Assembly: GCA_018969295.1 (NCBI GenBank)
Contig: JAGWYN010000072.1
Coordinates: 1 to 14,031 of the forward strand
DNA from: Chloroflexota bacterium
Lineage (GTDB): Bacteria > Chloroflexota > Anaerolineae > Caldilineales > Caldilineaceae
Direction: 5' to 3'
Length of the DNA stretch: 14,031 nucleotides
Part shown: piece after piece, positions 1 to 6,996 of the stretch
Numbering within the stretch: the stretch's first letter is position 1
Layout: every line of letters begins with the position of its first letter
Program-made: the position numbers and the translations under genes
The notes under the pieces: generated by a model
The model's input: only the letters and a program-made list of their open reading frames with translations
The model's database searches: none
Told to the model about the DNA's origin: nothing

Positions 1-872
1 CACGCGGCCTGAGCTGCTGGCAACAGGGCCCAACCAGGTCTGGAGCTGGGACATCACCTGGCTGCGGGGACCCGGCAAGTGGCAGCACTTCTATCTGTAC
101 GTCATCCTGGACATCTTCAGCCGCTATGTAGTGGGCTGGCTGTTGGCCGAGGTAGAAGCCGCTGACCTGGCCGAACAGCTGATCGGCGAGACGTGTCGCA
201 AGCAGGGCATTCAACGTGACCAACTCACCCTGCATGCTGACCGAGGCGCTCCGATGACGGCGCAGGCGGTAACCCAACTGTTGGAGGAACTGGGGGTGAC
301 CAAGAGCCACTCGCGCCCACACACCTCGGATGACAACCCGTTTTCGGAGGCGCAATTCAAGACCTTGAAGTATCGGCCTGATTATCCCGAACGCTTCGAG
401 AGTCTGGCCGACGCACGCGAGTGGGTAACGGTCTTCTTCGACTGGTACAACAACGAGCATCGCCATAGCAGTCTTGGTTTGATGACGCCAGCGGCAATGC
501 ACTGGGGGCTGGACCGCCAGCTCACCCTGCAACGGCAGCAAGTCTTGCAGACGGCCTATGCCGCACACCCAGAACGGTTCGTCAAGGGCTTGCCCAAACC
601 ACCCCAGGTGCCGGAGGCGGTCTGGATCAATCCACCGCTGACGGCCAACCCGGTGGCCACCACAGAGACGGCCCCGCAGACGGAGGCAATCCAAGCGTTA
701 ACCGGCGAACCGTCCGGCGCAGAGGCGGGGTCAAGGGTCGGCGGCTGTTTGCCGACTTGCGTAGCCCTTGACCCCGCCGAGCACCGGACCACAATTGCCG
801 GGCGCTGGGATTGCCGGCACGACACATCAGCATCAGTAGTTATCTGACTTTCGTGTCCCATTGTTATTGACA
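1..872 (+). mobile_element. Right-hand part of an IS3-type insertion sequence
   Basis: The transposase stop codon lies at 845-847. It is followed at once by a candidate terminal repeat, 854-872, beginning TGTC and ending GACA, which fits the TG...CA ends of IS3-family elements. The left end is outside the window. The minus-strand ATPase gene next door runs into this end: its last two codons and stop are read from the candidate repeat, so the element appears to have inserted in that gene. The exact boundary at 872 is inferred from the TG/CA rule and the gene break, because the left inverted repeat and the target duplication cannot be seen. Confidence 0.7.
2..847 (+). CDS. IS3-family transposase (OrfB, DDE integrase core), 5'-truncated by the window edge
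   Basis: The reading frame is open from base 2, well upstream of the first ATG at 131, so the gene is cut by the window edge and 131 is not its start. The visible protein is the RNase H-fold integrase core of retroviral type. The first catalytic Asp is in WSWDITW near the beginning, followed by the strand YVILDIFSRYVVGW. The second Asp is in LHADRG (bases about 230-247). The Glu is in NPFSEAQFKTLKY, followed by FDWYNNEHRHSSLGLMTPA, the typical IS3 C-terminal signature. All three acidic residues are present. After the core comes a Pro/Thr/Ala-rich tail of about 90 residues, longer than in compact IS3 enzymes. The N-terminal OrfA region and any frameshift window are not in view, so activity of the element cannot be judged. 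Confidence 0.93.
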   Translation, partial: TRPELLATGPNQVWSWDITWLRGPGKWQHFYLYVILDIFSRYVVGWLLAEVEAADLAEQLIGETCRKQGIQRDQLTLHADRGAPMTAQAVTQLLEELGVTKSHSRPHTSDDNPFSEAQFKTLKYRPDYPERFESLADAREWVTVFFDWYNNEHRHSSLGLMTPAAMHWGLDRQLTLQRQQVLQTAYAAHPERFVKGLPKPPQVPEAVWINPPLTANPVATTETAPQTEAIQALTGEPSGAEAGSRVGGCLPTCVALDPAEHRTTIAGRWDCRHDTSASVVI

Positions 873-1643
873 CGTTCCGCGACTTGAAAGAACGATATCA
901 CGATGACACGCCGAGACCATCATCTTGATACAAAATCTATCGATCTCAAACAGACCAAGCGTCCCCAACAGATACCCAAGCAGCACGGATACATGCTCTG
1001 GGTTGTCCTGGCTGATTCGTTCAAAATCATCGACTACCAGCCAAACTCCGTCAAATCCTGCTCTCTGCAATGCTCGCGTCAATTCAGCAAGCACGTCAAG
1101 CGCACGCACTGGCGCTCGATAGACCTCTGGATAGCTATCCAGCAACAAGCACCGCAAAGCAGGCTGAGCATGTGCTCCATACCGCTCCGTCATTGCCAGC
1201 ACTACAAATTCTGGACCCTGATTCAGCCAATGTTGACAAAACCACCCCAACAACCAACGTGCCGGGGCCGATAACGCTATAAATCGTTCAGGGGTGCTGG
1301 CAACCCACTCCACGATGCTCACTGCAAACGCACGCAGGATCCCCTCTGTAATCTGTTGATAGACAGAAATCTGATCAGAAACGTTGCAATCGAAGGTTGG
1401 CTGCCAGCCAATTACAAAAATTGGATCAGAGACCCTCCTTTCAACCTCCGATTTCAGAGCGTATCGGAGAGCAGTCTTTCCTGAACCGCTGTTGCCAAGA
1501 ACTATCCAAGACCGCATTTCGACAAGTTGGCCATACACGTCAGGTCGAACAAAAGCATCGATCAGCCAGGGCTGCTCCTGTTCAGCATGTAAAGCATCCC
1601 AACAATATGAAAAAGAAAATTGAGGAGATTGCATCATCGGCAT
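864..1643 (-). pseudogene. P-loop NTPase, 3' end removed by IS insertion
   Basis: The product is 259 residues. Walker A is GNSGSGKT (residues 50-57), followed by ALR as in STAND/AAA-like NTPases. Walker B is VWLVVDDFE (about 200-208), with the acidic pair D205/D206 and E208. The N-terminal stretch, with F-S-F, A-E and L-I-D-A-F before the P-loop, matches the layout of the equivalent module in the upstream neighbour. The protein stops about 50 residues after Walker B; residues 258-259 and the stop come from the IS end. In the neighbour, the matching strand is followed by K-W-E-P-S-E-L-E-R-I-L, a lid-type element that is absent here, so the C-terminal ATPase part is lost. The ATG directly follows the TAG of the upstream gene, with no Shine-Dalgarno at normal distance, so it is probably translated by coupling. 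ATGs at 1637 and 1634 are alternatives. A truncated but expressed protein cannot be excluded. Confidence 0.75.
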
Positions 1644-3950
1644 CTACACATGACCACTTCCGAGCACTCTTTCCAAGATATCTGCTTCAAACTCTGTAGA
1701 ATTTGGTCGCTCTGCTACATGCAGTTGGATGATCTGATTGCCAAGTTGAAGCAACTTTCCCAACGATCCTTCCGCAGCTGCACACAAATCCTCATGATAT
1801 GTTGTCTGGACAGGCGTAGACACAAAGCTATCCAAATTTTGCTGATTATTCGAAGATGAATCTGCCAGCCTGTGGCCCAAGATGCGTTCGAGTTCAGATG
1901 GCTCCCATTTAAACTTCACAATTTTTGTGGGCAAAGCATCATTTGTTAAAAATTCATCACAGGTCAACAGCACAACTGACACGCGGCTTCTTTGAAGTAA
2001 TTTGACCAGAGCTACCAGCTGCTTGTCGTTTGTCTTGATGCAACCAGATGGATCTATCAACATTATCAAAGATCCTGATGTACTTCCTGGTCGAAGTGAA
2101 AACCATTGTTTGAATACATCGTAAGTGAATACCTGTGGCGACAATCGCTTTTTGGACAAGTTTTCGCACAAAGATTCGATTGTAAGATGCAGTTGTGTGT
2201 GCACATCGTGTGGGCTCTTCGATGCGGCGTCGTATGTTTGCTGAAAAGCAGTATTCAGAGCAACCCGTATGTCTTGGGATGTCCCATAGGACAATCTAAG
2301 TATTTCAGCCAATTGCAGTCTTTGTTCCATCCGGGGCTCATCGCTGCCATCGTTGATGACTCGAAAAATTTCCTCCGGATAAAGAGCCAGAAATTTGACC
2401 CAGCTTGCAGCCAGAGCATTCAGGATCAATTCGCTGAGAATTTCTGTTTGCACGTTCATGTCTTTGACACACCATACGGGGAAATAAAACTTTTTGTATG
2501 CCTGCGCAAGGTATGACAGAGCCACCGCAAAACATTCAGAGGCGTCAGCAGCAACATACACACAAAAGGGATCAGGATCGCCTAAAGAGATGCTCTCTGG
2601 CCAATTTTGAACATTTTTTAAATAGGGTGAAAATGGGTTCCTATGAAAACCTGCCTTGCGCAACCATGCAAGGGCAACACGGTCTTCAAAAACCGGTAAT
2701 TCGACAGTTGACAACAAATCGTCTTCAAGGCTAGGCTTGGCGTGAAGCTGCAATTCTGAAAACTTCTCTAAAACAGATGGAGACAATTTAACCGCGATTC
2801 GACGTCGCCCATTCGAATCCCACCCCATGAACATTTGAGCAATTTTGTCTTTCTCGTTACCTTTCTCGAACCGATCAACATGTTGTTGCAACACATGGGC
2901 CAGCAGGGGTGCCAACGGCTCACTATATTTCCCTGAATTGATTCCATCGATCGTGGCAACCAGTGAAGTGGAATCCACCTGGGACCCATTCATCAACTTA
3001 TACAACGAACAGTGTGGGGAAATTTTCGACGATTCAATCTGCCAATGCATCAACCATTCCTCTGCGCTACTGCCCCGGCATTGTCTTTCATATTCCAATT
3101 GCAAAAAATCAATTACTTTACGCAAATTTGTCTGATAGGATGCAGGTTCATTTGCGACAAGTTCACCCACTGCCTGGAAAAGATACAAAGGCTCAATTTT
3201 CGTACTCAAATCATTGAGTCTGTCAAGCCAAGGGGGGTCCTCCAACCACTTCCACCGATTATGTACGATTTTTCTTTTTTCAAGGAGCCTCCCTACAAGC
3301 AGTAGCATTTCCACAGAGGATGTAATTTGAAGCGTAGTGAACTCCCGCGACACCCACTCGTTGCGTTGACGTTCACTTTCTTGAATAAAGACCCACACAG
3401 CAAGTCCAATCGGAATGATCCAAGACAACGATACCAAAGCCAACTGCCACAATTTTTCCCAAAAGTTTTCAACAGGGATCTTCATTGAGAGGGGTTCAAT
3501 CAGCGGCTTGTTGCCATCCAGGGCGGCCACCGAAACCTTTAACTCGAGCGAGTTTTCATCTTCTTCGATGCCTGAATTCGTCACCAGCAGATAATCCAAC
3601 CTCGTTTTTTTATTTTTTGTCAACAAATCCTCAATTGTAAGCAATGGGTTGTCGTTTGCTGAACGCAACAAATATGCATATGGCCCTGGGACTGATACAG
3701 TGGCTGTCAAAACCTGCTGATTCGCCGACGATCCATCTGGTTCTAACCACACCGAGATCGAGTAAACTGAGGGCTTTGCATCGACAAACTGAAGTTTTTC
3801 AGGGTATGCGACACAGATTTTTGTTTTGGATGGATCAGCAGAAACACACGTTGTCTTGCCATTTGTTTCAGAGTAAATTTGCAGTACTAAAACAAAAACC
3901 ACAAGAACAAACACAAGCAGCAAACCCAAAACCCAACGATAACGAAGCAT
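1644..3950 (-). CDS. Membrane-anchored protein with degenerate P-loop ATPase module
   Basis: The protein has 768 residues and no family name that I recognise. TM1 spans about residues 6-24 and TM2 about 170-189, enclosing a beta-rich, probably extracytoplasmic segment (25-165). The remainder would be cytoplasmic. Residues 200-420 are helical and unassigned. From about 430 the C-terminus has the layout of a STAND/AAA-like ATPase: a GFHRNPFSPY element (434-443), a strand where Walker A should be (about 463-474, reading C-V-Y-V-A-A-D-A-S-E-C-F, with no GxxGxGK[ST]), a Walker-B-like strand LIMLIDPSG (628-636), a further strand VSVVLLTCDEF (657-667) and the lid-like WEPSELERILGHRL (682-695). It is therefore predicted not to bind ATP in the standard way. 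The ATG has a GAGGAG 8 bases upstream (3959-3964). The gene ends in TAG, immediately followed by the ATG of the intact-P-loop ATPase, which suggests the two proteins act as a pair. It looks clearly more AT-rich than the flanking genes. The 231-base gap to the upstream NACHT gene could hold its own promoter (a weak candidate is TTGACT at 4121-4126, minus strand, with a poor -10 near 4096-4103). Confidence 0.8.
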   Translation of the reverse strand: MLRYRWVLGLLLVFVLVVFVLVLQIYSETNGKTTCVSADPSKTKICVAYPEKLQFVDAKPSVYSISVWLEPDGSSANQQVLTATVSVPGPYAYLLRSANDNPLLTIEDLLTKNKKTRLDYLLVTNSGIEEDENSLELKVSVAALDGNKPLIEPLSMKIPVENFWEKLWQLALVSLSWIIPIGLAVWVFIQESERQRNEWVSREFTTLQITSSVEMLLLVGRLLEKRKIVHNRWKWLEDPPWLDRLNDLSTKIEPLYLFQAVGELVANEPASYQTNLRKVIDFLQLEYERQCRGSSAEEWLMHWQIESSKISPHCSLYKLMNGSQVDSTSLVATIDGINSGKYSEPLAPLLAHVLQQHVDRFEKGNEKDKIAQMFMGWDSNGRRRIAVKLSPSVLEKFSELQLHAKPSLEDDLLSTVELPVFEDRVALAWLRKAGFHRNPFSPYLKNVQNWPESISLGDPDPFCVYVAADASECFAVALSYLAQAYKKFYFPVWCVKDMNVQTEILSELILNALAASWVKFLALYPEEIFRVINDGSDEPRMEQRLQLAEILRLSYGTSQDIRVALNTAFQQTYDAASKSPHDVHTQLHLTIESLCENLSKKRLSPQVFTYDVFKQWFSLRPGSTSGSLIMLIDPSGCIKTNDKQLVALVKLLQRSRVSVVLLTCDEFLTNDALPTKIVKFKWEPSELERILGHRLADSSSNNQQNLDSFVSTPVQTTYHEDLCAAAEGSLGKLLQLGNQIIQLHVAERPNSTEFEADILERVLGSGHV

Positions 3951-4181
3951 CGGCTCAGCTCCTCTATTCTATTTTTAGCTGTTGCCTGTACCACAAATTG
4001 GGAAAAGAGCATCTGGTTGAGATGAACTCCCTTCGGCTGGCTACATTTCGGCGGTGGTAGCTTGTAAGATTTTGCCACATATCACACAACGGTGCAATGT
4101 ACACAACAATTACACCATCCAGTCAAACAGTTTCTCCAGCCAGGCGTGCATCCAGGGCATTTTTCTTGTGCAACGATCTAT

Positions 4182-6875
4182 CTAAAAATCTCTGGCAAGA
4201 CGAAATCCCCGACGATAGTCCTTATACCAGGGAGAGTGCCTGTTACGACAGGTGCACCGTACCCACTCGCCAGATGTCCACCACGCACCACCCCGCACAA
4301 TACGCTTTCCGCTTGAATTTGGGTCCTCTCGTCCGTCATCAGCCTGATAGCGGTAAGGTTTATAGAGTGTCGATGTCCACTCAAAAACATTGCCCGCCAT
4401 GTCAAAACAGCCGTAAGGACTCTGTCCACCTGGAAAACAACCCACTGGACTTGTGCTACCAATCTGGCTGTCGTTGTAGTTGGCTCTGTTGGGATCCGCA
4501 TGTGCGCTGCCCCACGGATACACTCTGCCATCGGTGCCTCTGGCCGCCTTCTCCCATTCTGCTTCGGTGGGCAGACGAACCTTTTCGCCTCGCATTTCAC
4601 TCAGCCATCTACAGTAGGCGCAAGCATCATGCCAGGTCACGTTGACGACGGGGTGATTCCAAAGCTCTCGCGGCGGCTTCAGGCCGCGCCAGTGTTGCGG
4701 CGGTTTGCTGTGCCGAGTGGCAGCCACAAACTGTGCATACTGCTGGTTGGTAACAGGATATCTGGCGATGAAAAAGCTGCTGAGATCCACCTCGTGACGC
4801 GGCTCCTCATCAGCCCCTTTACAATCTTCACCCATGATGAACGGCCCACCCGGCACCAGCACCATCTCCTCCAAATTGCGCGGATCACCCAACGCCCCCA
4901 AAAGCGAACCGGCACGCGCCCGCATGGACGGCGGCGTTTGGCTGCTGTCGGCCATTGTCACCAACAGCTCTGCTTTCACCGTGTCCCGGCATGACTGCGT
5001 CACGCCTCCCGGCCACGCATCCAATACCGCTTCTCCCGCCAGCACCACGGCTGCACCAGCCTCGCCCGGTTGGCATTCCAGCAGACGCAGCAGCACATCG
5101 CTCGCCGCCTCGTCCCGCTGCTGGATGATACCCACATGCCCAATGGTGAGCAGCGCCACTTCGCGCCATCTGGGATCGTCAATCTGTTTCGCCAAAATGT
5201 CCACGACCGGCTGAAGATCGCTCTGCCCGCGCTGTGCCACAGCGACGGCAGCCAGGTACTCCTGAAAGGTAAGATGGATGAAACCGAACTCGCCCGCGCT
5301 CCGTTCCAGCAGCAGGCTGGCGTAGTCACGAGCGTCGGCAAGCAACTGGCGCGCGGATGCCTCCGGGTCATCGACACGCCGCTCTGCATAGATGGCTTCC
5401 AACTTGAACCTCAACGCTTCACCTTTGACCAGACCTGCACCAGAACTGCTCTCCTGCATCCACAGCGCCAGGGGAGCGAGCACTCGCGTCATCTCCAGAA
5501 CGTCCAGATCTCTTGCCACACGACTGCCCAGCCCGCGCGAGAGGTTCCAGTGACGAAGCAGCGTCTGCACATATTGGTCGTACAACTGCACACGGCGCTC
5601 CGGAAGCAACAGCCCCTGCCGCTTCATCAACGCCAGAATTGTCAGCAGCAGGGGGTTGGCGGCCAGCTGGCGCACACCCGGCTTGCGCTCCAGAACAAAG
5701 AGCAGCTCCGCCTTCTCTTTGGCCGCAGCCAGCTGCATGGCAGTCGATGTACCCTTTGTCGCCCGTTCCAATGCTTGCGTCCATTTCTCCCAAAACAGCA
5801 TGATGTCGTCGCTGTCGAAGTTCACCAGCGTACATTCTTTGAGATTTTCTGCCACAAGACGCACGTTGCGGTAGCCGACGATGCGGCTGGTGAGGATGAA
5901 CTTGTTGCCGCATTTGCGTTGGAAGTCGAAAAACTCCTCCACCCGTTGCACAACGAGCGTGCGCTGTGCCAACTGCTGCACTTCATCCAGGCCATCGAGC
6001 ATGACGAGCCCATTTCCCCGCTCCAGCGCCCGTCCGATCAACTGATCGACGGGCAGGTCAAGGCCACAGCTGCGGTAGTAGTCGCCCATGAACGCTTGCA
6101 ACGAAACATCGTGCTGCGTTAGCGCAGCGGCATAGGCAGAAAGCGGCACAAGCATCGGCAGCCGGCGATTCAGCCCCGCCTCTGCACCACGGTCGAGCGC
6201 CAGCAGCACGGTGAGATATTTGAGGAAAGTTGTCTTGCCTGCGCCAGGGTCGCCCAGAATGACAAGACCGGCATGACGCTGGAGCAGGTCAAACACAGGC
6301 TGTGACCCACTGAGACGATCAACCATGTTCCCTGCCTCCTTTCTGGTCATCTTGCGCCCGGTCAGCCGCGGTTCATGCGACCAAGCCTCACCATCTGAAA
6401 GCTCGACACGCACCTTGAGTGGAACGTACACGTCAATCAGTGAGAGCTGCAGCGGCACGAGATCCGCCATGCCCATGCCCTTGAAATCAAGATACTGACA
6501 ATGGGCATAAAGAAATTTCAAATAATCGTGCTCGACCGGATCGCTGTCGGCAGTGAGAAGAATGACATCCGAGGTCAGCGTCGTTTCACCGTCCATGTCC
6601 AGCACCCAGTGAAGGCTTGCTTTTTTCAGTTTCTTTACCGCAGAGTTGCCGGGCATTTGAGCAACCGCACCATCAATCAGGCGGCGCACATTGCCAGTGC
6701 GCTCTGCCCAGGTGATAATTTTGAAAGTGCGCAAGGTGTTGTCGTCAGCCTCAGCCACAGCGTCGAGTACAACGTCGAGTTTCACGCGCAACAGCATGGT
6801 CAAATGGTCTTTGGTGGGAAAACCATCGAGCAATGCCTGCTGCAGCAGTTCGATCTGTTGAGATGTCAGCGACAT
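4182..6875 (-). CDS. EAD1-NACHT-FGE-like conflict-system NTPase
   Basis: The protein has 897 residues and three parts. Residues 1-85 resemble Effector-Associated Domain 1, a helical adaptor: L-x2-ALLDGFPTKDHLTMLLR, then FKIITWAERTGNVRRLI and a closing PGNSAVKKL. About 115-155 is the linker usual before NACHT modules. The NACHT NTPase spans about 195-600: Walker A GDPGAGKT (208-215), Walker B VMLDGLDE (291-298), sensor strand FILTSR (326-331), ANPLLLTILALM (406-417) and FIHLTFQEYLAA (532-543). Residues about 670-897 form a formylglycine-generating-enzyme/sulfatase-modifying fold: MVLVPGGPFIMG, PVTNQQYAQF, RLPTEAEWEKAARG, MAGNVFEWT, RIVRGGAWW and GFRLA. Aerobic FGEs have redox cysteines just after the RGGS motif; here those places appear to be Thr867 and Val872, so a binding rather than catalytic role is likely. 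The ATG has AAGGA 8 bases upstream. Bacterial NACHT proteins include anti-phage factors, and EADs recruit partners carrying the same EAD; no such partner is seen in the window. Confidence 0.92.
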   Translation of the reverse strand: MSLTSQQIELLQQALLDGFPTKDHLTMLLRVKLDVVLDAVAEADDNTLRTFKIITWAERTGNVRRLIDGAVAQMPGNSAVKKLKKASLHWVLDMDGETTLTSDVILLTADSDPVEHDYLKFLYAHCQYLDFKGMGMADLVPLQLSLIDVYVPLKVRVELSDGEAWSHEPRLTGRKMTRKEAGNMVDRLSGSQPVFDLLQRHAGLVILGDPGAGKTTFLKYLTVLLALDRGAEAGLNRRLPMLVPLSAYAAALTQHDVSLQAFMGDYYRSCGLDLPVDQLIGRALERGNGLVMLDGLDEVQQLAQRTLVVQRVEEFFDFQRKCGNKFILTSRIVGYRNVRLVAENLKECTLVNFDSDDIMLFWEKWTQALERATKGTSTAMQLAAAKEKAELLFVLERKPGVRQLAANPLLLTILALMKRQGLLLPERRVQLYDQYVQTLLRHWNLSRGLGSRVARDLDVLEMTRVLAPLALWMQESSSGAGLVKGEALRFKLEAIYAERRVDDPEASARQLLADARDYASLLLERSAGEFGFIHLTFQEYLAAVAVAQRGQSDLQPVVDILAKQIDDPRWREVALLTIGHVGIIQQRDEAASDVLLRLLECQPGEAGAAVVLAGEAVLDAWPGGVTQSCRDTVKAELLVTMADSSQTPPSMRARAGSLLGALGDPRNLEEMVLVPGGPFIMGEDCKGADEEPRHEVDLSSFFIARYPVTNQQYAQFVAATRHSKPPQHWRGLKPPRELWNHPVVNVTWHDACAYCRWLSEMRGEKVRLPTEAEWEKAARGTDGRVYPWGSAHADPNRANYNDSQIGSTSPVGCFPGGQSPYGCFDMAGNVFEWTSTLYKPYRYQADDGREDPNSSGKRIVRGGAWWTSGEWVRCTCRNRHSPWYKDYRRGFRLARDF

Positions 6876-6905
6876 AAGTGCATTCCTTTTAATGCCGTAG
6901 CAAAA

Positions 6906-6921
6906 TTGAGTTGTTGAGTTG
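6906..6921. repeat. Two tandem copies of an 8-bp unit
   Basis: TTGAGTTG is repeated head to tail (6906-6913 and 6914-6921). It lies 31 bases upstream of the NACHT start codon, in the 121-base gap after the protease stop. It could be an operator half-site pair for regulation of the NACHT gene, or chance. No clear terminator separates the protease gene from the NACHT gene, so co-transcription is possible. Confidence 0.35.
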
Positions 6922-6996
6922 TATCTTTACCCGGCTACCATCTTCGCCCCCCATCCGAAGACTTGCTGCTCCCCCACAGGCTGTCGTGGATCAGGG

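Noticed and set aside
5070..6122. 350-codon plus-strand open frame opposite the NACHT gene
   Set aside because: It is an antisense shadow: the minus frame here has clear NACHT motifs, while the plus frame is His/Gln-rich with no domain.
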